Shown here piece by piece: positions 1 to 7,734 of a stretch of 64,000 bases of DNA. Both the position numbers and the translations under genes were made by a program. The notes beneath the pieces are model-generated. The model saw only the letters and a program-made list of their open reading frames with translations. It ran no database searches and was not told the origin of the DNA. This stretch comes from Acidimicrobiia bacterium. Its GTDB lineage: Bacteria; Actinomycetota; Acidimicrobiia; Acidimicrobiales; AC-14. Every line of letters begins with the position of its first letter. Position 1 is the first letter of the stretch. The stretch is taken from assembly GCA_023265025.1 (NCBI GenBank), contig JAHFUP010000006.1:48581-112580 (forward strand), in the 5' to 3' direction.

Positions 1-1
1 C

Positions 2-109
2 CGCGCCCTCTACGTGGCCATGACCCGGACGACCCGCCGGCTGCACATCGTCCACGCCCAGCCGCTCCCGCCAGAGCTCGCCGGCGTGGGTGCCAGAATG
101 AGCGGGTGA
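2..109 (+). CDS. SF1 (UvrD/HelD-like) helicase, C-terminal fragment
   Basis: The frame is open from the left edge to a TGA at 107-109 and encodes 35 residues. They include LYVAMTRTTRRLHIVH, which matches helicase motif VI (the arginine-finger segment) at the end of UvrD/Rep and actinobacterial HelD/HelR proteins. Such enzymes unwind DNA or strip stalled RNA polymerase using ATP. Only the tail is present, so the subfamily cannot be decided. The stop overlaps the GTG of the next gene (GTGA), which suggests translational coupling. Confidence 0.8.
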   Translation, partial: RALYVAMTRTTRRLHIVHAQPLPPELAGVGARMSG

Positions 110-1422
110 CGGACCCTCCTCCGGCGCTCAGCTGGGCCATCGAGCCGGTCGGGCCCCTCCACGGCGACGTGCCCATCAGCGGCTCCAAGAACGCGGTGAG
201 CAAGCTCATGGTGGCCGCCCTCCTGGCCGAGGAGCCGAGCACCATCACCAACGCCCCCGAGCTCCGCGAGGTCGACATCACCGCCGGGATGCTGCGCTCG
301 GTGGGCGCCGGCGTATCGATCGAGGGCGACAGGATCGAGGTCGACCCGGGGTCGGCCGGTGAGAGCCGCATCCCGGTGTCGTACAGCGGCTTGAACCGCA
401 TGTCGGTGCTGCTCGTCGGGCCGCTGCTGCACCGCATCGGCGAGGCGTTCGTGCCCTTCGTGGGTGGGGACCGCATCGGCCCCCGACCCCTGGACTTCCA
501 TGTCGACGCGCTCCGCCAGTTCGGGGCCGAGGTGGCAGTGACCGACGAGGGCCTGGAGGCGAAGGCGCTGACGCTGCACGGCACCCGCATCCGCCTGCCC
601 TGGCCCAGCGTGGGCGCCACCGAGACGATCCTGCTCACCGCGGCGCTGGCCGAAGGCCGCACGGTCCTCGAGAACGCGGCCATCGAGCCTGAGGTGGTCG
701 AGCTCGCCCTCTTCCTGCAGCGGATGGGGGCCCGGATCGAGCTCCAGCCCGACCGCCGGTTCGTCGTCGAAGGCGTTCCCCACCTCACCGGCGCCGACCA
801 GCGCCTCGGTGGCGACCGCATCGAGGCGTTCTCGTACCTCGTCGCCGGGTTGGCCACGGGCGGATCCGTCCGGATCACCGGCTGCACCCAGGAACGGCTG
901 GTCACGGCCATCTCGACCCTGCAGCACATGGGCGTCAGCTTCCGGATCACCGACGACACCATCACCGCCTGGGTCGACCAGCTCCGCCCGTGCGCGGTGC
1001 GCACCAGCCCCCATCCGGGGTTCATGACCGACTGGCAACCGCCCATGATCGTGCTCTGCACCCGCGCCCACGGGATGTCGGTGGTGCACGAGACGATCTT
1101 CGAGGACCGGCTCGGGTACATCGACGCCCTCCAGCACATGCAGGCCGAGGTCGAGCTCTTCGACCAGTGCCTGGTGGGCGACCCGTGCCGCTTCCAGGAG
1201 TCGGGCGCCAAGCACTCGGCCCTCATCCGGGGGGTGTCGCCCCTCCAGGGGGCGGAGGTGGAGATGCCCGACATCCGGGCCGCGTTCGCCTACGTCATCG
1301 CCGCGGCGGCCGCCGGCAGCCCCTCCGTCCTGCACGGCGTCCACCACCTCGAGCGCGGATACGACCACGTGTTCGACAAATTCTCCGAGCTGGGACTGGG
1401 CATCAGGCAAGTCGGCGCCTGA
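106..1422 (+). CDS. murA: UDP-N-acetylglucosamine 1-carboxyvinyltransferase (MurA-type)
   Basis: This 438-residue protein has the EPSP-synthase fold of MurA, which transfers enolpyruvate from PEP to UDP-GlcNAc in the first committed step of peptidoglycan synthesis in the cytoplasm. The N-terminal GSKNAVSKLMVAALL segment and the C-terminal RGYDHVFDKFSELG segment are typical, and the length is normal. The loop that carries the catalytic Cys in most bacteria (GGCTIGARP) reads GGDRIGPRP, so residue 122 is Asp. Cys-to-Asp is known in mycobacterial MurA and confers intrinsic fosfomycin resistance. The GTG start overlaps the upstream helicase stop by 4 nt. Some divergence from canonical MurA leaves room for a second MurA-like paralogue. 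Confidence 0.88.
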   Translation: MTDPPPALSWAIEPVGPLHGDVPISGSKNAVSKLMVAALLAEEPSTITNAPELREVDITAGMLRSVGAGVSIEGDRIEVDPGSAGESRIPVSYSGLNRMSVLLVGPLLHRIGEAFVPFVGGDRIGPRPLDFHVDALRQFGAEVAVTDEGLEAKALTLHGTRIRLPWPSVGATETILLTAALAEGRTVLENAAIEPEVVELALFLQRMGARIELQPDRRFVVEGVPHLTGADQRLGGDRIEAFSYLVAGLATGGSVRITGCTQERLVTAISTLQHMGVSFRITDDTITAWVDQLRPCAVRTSPHPGFMTDWQPPMIVLCTRAHGMSVVHETIFEDRLGYIDALQHMQAEVELFDQCLVGDPCRFQESGAKHSALIRGVSPLQGAEVEMPDIRAAFAYVIAAAAAGSPSVLHGVHHLERGYDHVFDKFSELGLGIRQVGA

Positions 1423-1429
1423 GCCGTTG

Positions 1430-1458
1430 GCGCGAAATCGCCCTGGGCCGATTTGCGC
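1430..1458. terminator. Hairpin downstream of murA, possible terminator
   Basis: An imperfect inverted repeat, GCGCGAAATCG facing CGATTTGCGC around an 8-nt loop with one bulged G, starts 8 nt after the murA stop. No T-run follows, so it may act as an intrinsic terminator of the actinobacterial type or only stabilise the mRNA 3' end. Confidence 0.4.
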
Positions 1459-1701
1459 TCGGTCACGGGGTGCCGCGTATCATGTCGACTTCCCAGTGCC
1501 GTTGTAGCTGCGCGCGCACTCACCCGCCCCCGGAGGTCCCACTACTTCGCTACGCCTATCCCCAGGGTTTTCCGTCTGCACCTCGTAGGGACGACTGTCC
1601 AGAGCGAACGCTGCTCGCGAGCTTGAATGCCCAATGACGACTGCCCGCATTTCGAGCCACACCTGACTGCCTATTTCCAGGCATTCTCAAGGAGGCGCAC
1701 A
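1459..1701 (+). other. Long upstream region of the Rpf-like gene
   Basis: About 240 nt lie before the Rpf-like gene. A TATCAT box at 1478-1483, with TTGCGC 19 nt upstream, is a weak promoter candidate and would give a leader of about 210 nt. Rpf genes in actinobacteria often sit under a c-di-AMP (ydaO) riboswitch. I looked for its conserved blocks and did not find them, so regulation is unknown. A clear ribosome binding site (AAGGAGG, about 1689-1695) precedes the start at 1702. Confidence 0.3.
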
Positions 1702-2088
1702 ATGCGCGTTCAACATCCAGGCAGCAAGCAACACCAACTCAAGGCACTCCTCGGAGCGCTCATTCTGTCCACCGGCCTCCTGGCCACCACGACGTTCGCA
1801 GGCGTCGCCCCGGCGTCGGCATGGAGCAGTTGGGACGAGCCTCCCACCTCCGAGAACCTCGAAGCGCTCCGATGGTGCGAGTCGACCAACGACTACGGGG
1901 CCGACACCGGCAACGGGTACTACGGCGCCTACCAGTTCGACCTGTCCACCTGGTGGTGGCTGGGGTACGAGGGTTGGCCCAGTGAGGCCGAGGCCGAGGT
2001 CCAGGACCAGGCCGCCATCGACCTGTACAACTACTCCAACTGGGACGCCTGGCCGTCCTGCTCGAGGTGGTTGGGCCTGAAGTGGTAA
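1702..2088 (+). CDS. Secreted Rpf-like transglycosylase domain protein
   Basis: The 128-residue protein has a basic N-terminus, a hydrophobic segment (LKALLGALILSTGLLATTTF) and an ASA cleavage site near residue 40, so it is exported. The mature part is a resuscitation-promoting-factor domain: RWCESTNDYG with the catalytic Glu at residue 60, then TGNGYYGAYQF and WPSCSRWLG. Cys59 and Cys120 should form the usual disulphide. Rpf proteins cleave peptidoglycan glycan strands and promote growth or revival of dormant cells. The longer ORF from 1627 was rejected because a strong AAGGAGG site sits 6-7 nt before this ATG. No LysM or G5 domain is attached, so it is a minimal Rpf. Confidence 0.85.
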   Translation: MRVQHPGSKQHQLKALLGALILSTGLLATTTFAGVAPASAWSSWDEPPTSENLEALRWCESTNDYGADTGNGYYGAYQFDLSTWWWLGYEGWPSEAEAEVQDQAAIDLYNYSNWDAWPSCSRWLGLKW

Positions 2089-2133
2089 CCCGCTGAACCG
2101 CCGGCGGGGACGAGCAGTCGTCCCCGCCGGCCC

Positions 2134-2880
2134 TCAAGCCCGGATGTCGACCGGCACCCCCACCGGAAGCGCCTTGGCCAGCTTCGTGATCGCCGCGTTG
2201 CTCATCCGGACACAGCCATGGCTGATGTTGCGGCCCAGGCTGGCGGGATCGTTGGTGCCGTGGATCCCCATCTGGCCCTCGCCGCCGGCGTAGTCGTACA
2301 GCACCTCCGAGTACCCCGACAGCGGGTAGGCGTAGGGCCCGAACATCGGCTGGGAGCTGGCCGTCTCAAACAGGGCGGTCGTGTAGAAGCGCCCGACGGT
2401 GGTGGGCGTGGCCGGCGCGCCCACACCCACCTTGTCTTCCAGGAAGACCCGGCTGCCCTTCCAGACCGTCAGCTTGTGGGCGCTCACCTGCACCTCGATG
2501 CGGTAGTCGTGAGTGGCGACGGTCACGTCGGAAGCCCTGATCCACCCGGTGGAGCCGTTGGGCCGCACCGGCAGGAGCACCTTGAACCAACCCGTCAGCT
2601 GCTCCTCGATCAGCACGACGAGGCGGCTCCCATCGGCCTGCGGGTTCGGCAGGATGTGCGCCGGCCAGGTCGCCCCCGGGGCGTCGAACACCGAGAGCGA
2701 CGACGTCTTCGCCGTGGCCACCGCCGACACCGTGGCCGTCGGAGCCGCAGCAGCGACCGTCGCCGGTGGCCCGTCGAGCTTGAGCGTGCGCGGGGAGGGC
2801 GAGCTGCAGCCGGCCGCCAGCACCAGGACCAGCCCCGTCGCGGCGACCAGCCGGGAGTGCTGCGGACGGCGACCCCTCAC
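2134..2880 (-). CDS. L,D-transpeptidase (YkuD) lipoprotein
   Basis: This 248-residue protein begins with a lipoprotein signal (lipobox LAAGC, lipidated Cys25). An SH3-like segment (about residues 60-110, VFDAPGATW to TGWIRASDV) is followed by a YkuD catalytic domain. The signature HGTNDPASLGRNISHGCVRM gives catalytic Cys223 and His221. Such enzymes make 3-3 crosslinks in peptidoglycan outside the membrane, which fits its position next to murA and the Rpf-like gene. The GTG start has no Shine-Dalgarno but has TACGAT 8 nt upstream (2889-2894), so the transcript may be leaderless. Confidence 0.9.
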   Translation of the reverse strand: MRGRRPQHSRLVAATGLVLVLAAGCSSPSPRTLKLDGPPATVAAAAPTATVSAVATAKTSSLSVFDAPGATWPAHILPNPQADGSRLVVLIEEQLTGWFKVLLPVRPNGSTGWIRASDVTVATHDYRIEVQVSAHKLTVWKGSRVFLEDKVGVGAPATPTTVGRFYTTALFETASSQPMFGPYAYPLSGYSEVLYDYAGGEGQMGIHGTNDPASLGRNISHGCVRMSNAAITKLAKALPVGVPVDIRA

Positions 2881-2888
2881 GCCGCCCG

Positions 2889-2894
2889 ATCGTA
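2889..2894 (-). promoter_or_regulatory. Leaderless -10 box for the L,D-transpeptidase
   Basis: TACGAT lies 8 nt upstream of the GTG at 2880 on the minus strand, and no ribosome binding site is visible. Confidence 0.45.
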
Positions 2895-2934
2895 CCGGCC
2901 TACGGTCAGATCCGGCCCGCCAGACGGAGGCCGC

Positions 2935-4023
2935 CTACCCATCCCCCGGTGCTTCATCCGTGGGTCCAAGGTCTTCGGGGTTTCGGGGCCGGAGCTCGAG
3001 GTAGGCGGCCTTCGCCGCAGCCACGACCGGCACGGCCAGGAGGGCGCCGACGACGCCGCCGGCCGAGACGCCGATCAGCGCCGCGGTCATCGTGGCCGGC
3101 GGCGAGAGCTTCACCGACCGCCCCACGATCAGGGGGCTGAGCACGTGGTTCTCGAACTGCAGGTACAGCACGAAGAAGACCGCGCAGATGACCCCGGTCG
3201 TGGCGCCGTGGCTGAAGCCGAGGAGCACGAACGGGATCCCGCCGGCGGCGCCGCCGATCTGGGGGACGAGGTCGAACAGGGCGACCCACACGGCCAGGAG
3301 CGGGGTGAGCGGCACCTGCAGGATGAGCCCGACGGTCAGCACGGCCAGGCCGGCGACGCCGGCGACCAGCACCGAGCCAGCGACGTACTTGCCGAACGTC
3401 TGATACGCCAGCAGCCCGAGACGGTCGGCCTGCGGCCGACGGTGCTCCGGTACCAACCGGCGGGCGGCCCGCACCAGGCGCTCGCCGTCGAGGAGCAGGC
3501 TGATGGTGATCAGCAGGGTGAACCCCGCCACCAGCAGCCCGTCAGCCAGGGTCTGCGCCGCGCCGATGAGCGGGGTGTCCTGCCCCTCCAGTCGGTCGGG
3601 CAGGCTGTTGATCCCCTTGCGGATGGCGTCGGCCGTGCCGGCCCGGGCCAGGTCGTCGCCGATGACCGGGAGCTGCTCGATCTGGCCCACGACGCGGTCG
3701 GTTTCCCGGGTCAGGTCCCTTCCCTGGTCGATGGCCGGCGGGATGAGCAGGGCGCCGGCGGCGACGAGGAGGACGAGGAAGCCGAGCATGACCGCGGCGA
3801 CACCGTCGGCCCGGTGACCGCCGAGCCGGCGGGTGACCCGTTCGACCAGCGGGTCAAGAGCCAGTGCCAGCAGGGTGCCGACGGCGAGCACGGTGGTCGC
3901 CCGGGGCGCCCCCCTGATCAAGGCAGTAAGAGCGAGCAGCGCCACGAAGGCGGCCATGACCCAGGCCACCGACCGCCAGTCGAGGTCGACCTCCCGCACG
4001 GGACCCCTCTCGGCGTCGGCCAC
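2935..4023 (-). CDS. AI-2E family transporter (TqsA/YdiK-like permease)
   Basis: This polytopic protein of about 362 residues matches the AI-2E/TqsA family: paired N-terminal helices, an extracytoplasmic segment and a C-terminal block with PLIVGRSVKLSP and ALLAVPVVAAAKA. Family members export varied small molecules or act as Na+/H+ antiporters, so the substrate is unknown. The ORF track starts much further upstream; plausible starts are ATG 4044 or GTG 4023. I prefer GTG 4023, because a TACAGT box lies 8 nt upstream inside a palindrome shared with the divergent paralogue. It is a homologue of the gene at 4043. Confidence 0.82.
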   Translation of the reverse strand: MADAERGPVREVDLDWRSVAWVMAAFVALLALTALIRGAPRATTVLAVGTLLALALDPLVERVTRRLGGHRADGVAAVMLGFLVLLVAAGALLIPPAIDQGRDLTRETDRVVGQIEQLPVIGDDLARAGTADAIRKGINSLPDRLEGQDTPLIGAAQTLADGLLVAGFTLLITISLLLDGERLVRAARRLVPEHRRPQADRLGLLAYQTFGKYVAGSVLVAGVAGLAVLTVGLILQVPLTPLLAVWVALFDLVPQIGGAAGGIPFVLLGFSHGATTGVICAVFFVLYLQFENHVLSPLIVGRSVKLSPPATMTAALIGVSAGGVVGALLAVPVVAAAKAAYLELRPRNPEDLGPTDEAPGDG

Positions 4024-4025
4024 CG

Positions 4026-4042
4026 GTCGGTACTGTACCGAC
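4026..4042. promoter_or_regulatory. Palindrome holding overlapping divergent -10 boxes
   Basis: GTCGGTAC-T-GTACCGAC is a perfect 8-bp inverted repeat with a 1-nt centre. On the plus strand it contains TACTGT, 6 nt before ATG 4043. On the minus strand it contains TACAGT, 8 nt before GTG 4023. It could be a shared operator, two face-to-face leaderless promoters, or both. Confidence 0.45.
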
Positions 4043-5113
4043 ATGGTGGCGCCCATCCCCCGGGAGCGCCTCCGGGTCTCGGCGCGGTCGGCGGTCATGG
4101 CCGTGGCCATGCTCGGCGCCACCCTGGCCCTCCTCGCCGTCGTGGCCGCGTCACAGCGGGTGATCGGGTGGATCCTGGTCGCCGGCACCCTCGCCGCCCT
4201 GCTCCACCCGCTGGTGACGCTGCTCGCCCGGCGGATGCCCCGGGCCCTGGCCACCGCGGTGGTGATGCTGGCGCTGGTGGGCGGCCTCGGCGCCGTGGGG
4301 TACGGCCTGGTCGACGACGTCACACGGGAAACCCACCGCCTGCAGGACGCCGGGCCGGAGCGGGCGCGGGAGATCGAGGCGTCGCCCCGGTTCGGCGAGC
4401 TGGCCCGTGAGATCAAGCTGGCCGATCGGACCGAGCGCTTCCTCCAGGGCCTGCCGGCCCGGCTGCGGGGCGGCACGCCGGCCGAGGCCATCCGGGCCGC
4501 GGCGACCCGGGGCGTGGCGTTCCTGGCTACCGGCGTGCTCACCATCTTCTTCCTCCAGCACGGCCCCCGCCTGGCCCGCTCGGCGGGTGACCAGATCCGG
4601 GACCCGGGCCGCCGTGAGCGGGTCGAGGTGCTCGCCGCCGCCGTCTACCGGCGGGCGTTCGGGTACGCCGGTGCGTCCCTCGCCATGTCGCTGGCCGCCG
4701 GCCTGACCGGCTTCCTGGTCGCCCGGTTGGCGGACGTCCCCGGCCCGGCCGCCCTCGGCGTGTGGGTCGGGCTGTGGGACCTGGTGCCCCTCGCCGGCGC
4801 CCTCGTCGGCGCCCTGCCGATCGTCGTCCTGGCGATGGCCTCCTCAGGGACCCGTGCCCTGGCGGTCGTCATGGTGTTCATCGCCTACCAGGTGTTGGAG
4901 AACCTGCTGGTGGAGCGGAGCGTCGAGCGGACGACGGTGCGGGTGGGGCCGTTCATCACCCTCGCCGCCGGCCTGGTCGGCCTGGAGCTGAGCGGGATCG
5001 CCGGGGCGCTCCTGGCCACCCTGGCCGCCACCATCGCCGTCTCGACCGCCAACGAGCTGGCGAAATCCAGAGCGGCCCAGGAACACGCCGGCGCCGAGGA
5101 ACGTTCTCCGTAG
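4043..5113 (+). CDS. AI-2E family transporter, second divergent copy
   Basis: This 356-residue multi-spanning protein is paralogous to the preceding minus-strand gene and has the same order of helices. Family blocks include GVWVGLWDLVPLAGALVGALP and the C-terminal VGPFITLAAGLVGLELSG. Transport of an undefined solute across the inner membrane is expected. ATG 4043 follows a TACTGT box by 6 nt, consistent with a leaderless mRNA; the ORF-track start at 3833 would run through the divergent gene. The next gene follows after 26 nt with its own ribosome binding site. Confidence 0.84.
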   Translation: MVAPIPRERLRVSARSAVMAVAMLGATLALLAVVAASQRVIGWILVAGTLAALLHPLVTLLARRMPRALATAVVMLALVGGLGAVGYGLVDDVTRETHRLQDAGPERAREIEASPRFGELAREIKLADRTERFLQGLPARLRGGTPAEAIRAAATRGVAFLATGVLTIFFLQHGPRLARSAGDQIRDPGRRERVEVLAAAVYRRAFGYAGASLAMSLAAGLTGFLVARLADVPGPAALGVWVGLWDLVPLAGALVGALPIVVLAMASSGTRALAVVMVFIAYQVLENLLVERSVERTTVRVGPFITLAAGLVGLELSGIAGALLATLAATIAVSTANELAKSRAAQEHAGAEERSP

Positions 5114-5139
5114 CGACAGTTTCCTTTTGGAGGTCGTCG

Positions 5140-6789
5140 ATGAAGTTCGTGCTGCGCCGCTCGCTCCCTTCGATCGCGGGCCTGGTCGGCCTGCTGCTCA
5201 CCGTCGGCTTCGCCGCCGTCGCCTTCCTCGATGCTCCCGTCTGGTTCCCGGTGGCGTTTGCCGTCGTCATGGTCGGGATCCAGTACGTGGTCAACCCGTA
5301 CATCATCCAGTGGCTGGTGCCGGCGACGGTGATCGCCCACGACGGCCGGCGCTACGCCATCGACCACCCCCTGGGCGACATCGTCGCCCGCCGGTGCGCG
5401 GACGCCGGCATCCCGATGGTCAAGCTCGGCATCGTCGACGACGGGAACCCGAACGCGTTCACCTTCGGCCGCACGCCCCGCGACGCCCGGATGTGGGTCA
5501 CCCGCGGACTGCTGGAGCGGCTCGACGAGCGGGAACTCGACGCCGTCGTGGCCCACGAGGTCGGCCACATCAAGCACTGGGACTTCGCGGTCATGACCGT
5601 CGCCGCCGTCATCCCGATGGCCCTGTACCTGGCCTACCTGATCGCCCGGGGCAGCGACCGGGCCGAGGCCCGGGCCGTCGCCATCGGCGCCTACGTGGCG
5701 TACCTGGCGTCGCAGCTCACCCTCCTGGCCCTGAGCCGGGCGCGGGAGACGGCCGCCGACCACTGGTCGTGCGAGTCGACCGGCGACGGCGACGCCCTGG
5801 CGTCGGCCCTCGTCAAGATCGCCTACGGCATGGGCCAGGTCAACGCAGCCCAGAAGGAGGAGGCCCACGCCCTCATCGCCCAGGGCAAGGAGGGCCGCAA
5901 GGAGGCGGCCAGGCTGGCGGCCCGCAGCCGCCGGGCGCAGTCCATGCGGGCCATGGGCATCTTCGAGCCCCGCTCGGCCGAGGCGCTGTCGGCTGCGTTC
6001 GCGCAGGGCATCGACCCCGACCGGGCCATGGCCGCCATGCGGTGGGACCTGGCCAACCCGTGGGGGGCGACGCTCGAGAAGCTCTCCTCCCACCCGTTGG
6101 TCGCCCGGCGCATCCGCGACCTGGAGGAGTCGGGTCTCCCCGGCGCCCCCAGGCAGTGGAGCGCGCTGCGGGCCCTGTCCGCCGCCTCGCCCGAGCAGAT
6201 CTTCGAGGCCCGGGCCCGCTTCGCCCGGGAGCTGGCGGTGGCGGTGGCGCCGTGGGTGCTCGTCGTCGGAGCCGTGGTCTTCGGGCTGCTGCCCGACAGC
6301 CGCTTCGGCATGGGCCTCGGCCTGGCCGTCGCCGGCCTGCTGTTCTTCGTCAAGCAGCACGTCCGCTACCCGGGCGACCACCAGCCGGTCGACGAGGTCG
6401 CCGGCCTCCTGGAGCGCCTCGACGCCGGCCCCGTCGCCGGCATCGGCGTGACGGTCAGGGGCCAGATCGTGGGCCGGGGAATGCCGGGCTACGTGCTGTC
6501 TCCCGACCTGGTGGTGGCCGACGCCTCCGGCTTCGTGCCTCTTCTCTACCGCCAGCCCATCCCCTTCGCCGCCGCCTTCTTCGGCCTGTTCCGGGCCGAG
6601 AAGTTCCTCGGCCAGGAGGTGGAAGCCCGGGGCTGGTACCGCCGCCTCCCAGGTCCCGTCGTCGAGCTCCGCGACGTCCGCACCGTCGACGGCCGCACGG
6701 CCCGCTCCTTCGAGTGGGTCGCCCGCTACGCCGGCGCCGTGCTGCTCGTCGTGGCCGGCGTCGCCCTCATGCTGGCCGGCGTGGCATAG
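5140..6789 (+). CDS. M48-family membrane zinc metalloprotease (HtpX-like)
   Basis: The 549-residue protein has two N-terminal membrane helices (about residues 12-30 and 36-55). An M48 catalytic domain follows with HEVGH at 139-143 (zinc ligands His139 and His143, Glu140 catalytic) and a downstream ETAADHWS segment that should hold the third ligand. Two more helices near residues 365-400 precede an OB-like or NfeD-like tail (GVTVRGQIVGRGMPGYVLSPDLVVADASG). HtpX-type proteases degrade damaged membrane proteins. The start is set by TTTGGAGG 6-7 nt upstream. The C-terminal extension makes it longer than plain HtpX (about 290 residues). Confidence 0.88.
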   Translation: MKFVLRRSLPSIAGLVGLLLTVGFAAVAFLDAPVWFPVAFAVVMVGIQYVVNPYIIQWLVPATVIAHDGRRYAIDHPLGDIVARRCADAGIPMVKLGIVDDGNPNAFTFGRTPRDARMWVTRGLLERLDERELDAVVAHEVGHIKHWDFAVMTVAAVIPMALYLAYLIARGSDRAEARAVAIGAYVAYLASQLTLLALSRARETAADHWSCESTGDGDALASALVKIAYGMGQVNAAQKEEAHALIAQGKEGRKEAARLAARSRRAQSMRAMGIFEPRSAEALSAAFAQGIDPDRAMAAMRWDLANPWGATLEKLSSHPLVARRIRDLEESGLPGAPRQWSALRALSAASPEQIFEARARFARELAVAVAPWVLVVGAVVFGLLPDSRFGMGLGLAVAGLLFFVKQHVRYPGDHQPVDEVAGLLERLDAGPVAGIGVTVRGQIVGRGMPGYVLSPDLVVADASGFVPLLYRQPIPFAAAFFGLFRAEKFLGQEVEARGWYRRLPGPVVELRDVRTVDGRTARSFEWVARYAGAVLLVVAGVALMLAGVA

Positions 6790-6799
6790 CCCCCACCGA

Positions 6800-6845
6800 C
6801 CGATTTGGCTGCACTGACGGGTCTATAGGCACGTCACTGCAGCCA
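6800..6845. repeat. Palindromic repeat, copy 1
   Basis: A 14-bp inverted repeat (TGGCTGCACTGACG at 6806-6819 facing 6832-6845, one mismatch) lies between the protease and the convergent hydrolase gene. The block CCGATTTGGCTGCACTGACG (6800-6819) recurs at 44430-44449 with one difference. The hairpin could serve as a bidirectional terminator, but no T-run is present. Confidence 0.6.
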
Positions 6846-6859
6846 GAACGAGGGGGGGG

Positions 6860-7729
6860 TCAGGCGCCGGCCGCCCGTTTGTCGAGCCACCGCTTCAGGC
6901 CGGCGGCGTTGGAGTGGACGCCGTTGAGGATGGCCATCGTCTCGCTCGGGTCGGCGCCGAAAGCGCCGGCCAGGGCGCCGGCGACGTCGTCGCCCCGCGA
7001 CCACGCCGCCTCCGCCACCGCGGCCCACGCCCGCAGCACGTCCTCGGCCTCGCCGAGGACGTCGGCGGGATCGGCGTCCAGCACGCCGAAGTGGGCCAGC
7101 GCCAGCGCTGAGGGCCGGCGGGCGGCGAACAGGTGCAGGGACCGGATGGCCAGGTCGAGGTCGAACTCGGGCGGCGGCGTCGCGGGCCGGAGCACGCCGA
7201 TATCGGGGAGGCGGACGCCGGCGGCGTCGCCGGCGAACAGGACGCCGGACTCCGAGTCGTGCAGGGCCAGATGGTGCGACGCGTGCCCCGGCGAGTGGAT
7301 GGCGGTCAGCGTGCGCCCGGGCCCGACCGGGATGCCCTCGCCGTCCTCCAGGGCGACGATGCGCTCGACCGGCGTGGGGTCGAGCCGGCCGTAGAGCGAG
7401 TCGAGAATGTCGCCGAAGACCCGAGCCGCCGAGGCGACGAGTCGGGACGGGTCGACTAGGTGGCGGGCGCCGGCCGGGTGGACGTACACCGTGGCCCCGG
7501 GGAAGGCCCGGGCCAGGTCGCCGACGCCCCCGGCGTGGTCGAGGTGGATGTGGGTGACGACGATGCCGGCCAGATCCTCCGGGCCGACACCGAGGCCGGC
7601 GAGGGCGTCGAGCACCATGGGCACTGACGTCTGGCTGCCCGTCTCCACCAGCACCGGCGCCGGCCCCGCGACGAGCCAACCGGCGGTGACCCGCTCCCAC
7701 CCGCCGAGCAGGGTGTCGATCTGGTGCAA
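6860..7729 (-). CDS. MBL-fold metallo-hydrolase
   Basis: This protein of about 289 residues has the metallo-beta-lactamase fold. HIHLDH (residues 60-65) carries the zinc ligands, with further family motifs SPGHASHHL and FAGDAAG. A helical C-terminal domain (about 200-289) resembles that of lactonase or glyoxalase-II-like hydrolases; the substrate is unknown. No ATG or GTG fits, and TTG 7729 is the best start, 5 nt past the stop of the upstream oxidoreductase gene. Tight spacing indicates an operon with that gene. Confidence 0.82.
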   Translation of the reverse strand: MHQIDTLLGGWERVTAGWLVAGPAPVLVETGSQTSVPMVLDALAGLGVGPEDLAGIVVTHIHLDHAGGVGDLARAFPGATVYVHPAGARHLVDPSRLVASAARVFGDILDSLYGRLDPTPVERIVALEDGEGIPVGPGRTLTAIHSPGHASHHLALHDSESGVLFAGDAAGVRLPDIGVLRPATPPPEFDLDLAIRSLHLFAARRPSALALAHFGVLDADPADVLGEAEDVLRAWAAVAEAAWSRGDDVAGALAGAFGADPSETMAILNGVHSNAAGLKRWLDKRAAGA

Positions 7730-7734
7730 GCCTT

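Noticed and set aside
1459-1701. c-di-AMP (ydaO) riboswitch upstream of the Rpf-like gene
   Set aside because: Expected from other actinobacterial Rpf genes, but the conserved sequence blocks were not found on either strand.
2935-5113. Quorum-sensing function from the AI-2E family name
   Set aside because: The family name reflects one member; others transport unrelated solutes and no luxS was seen.
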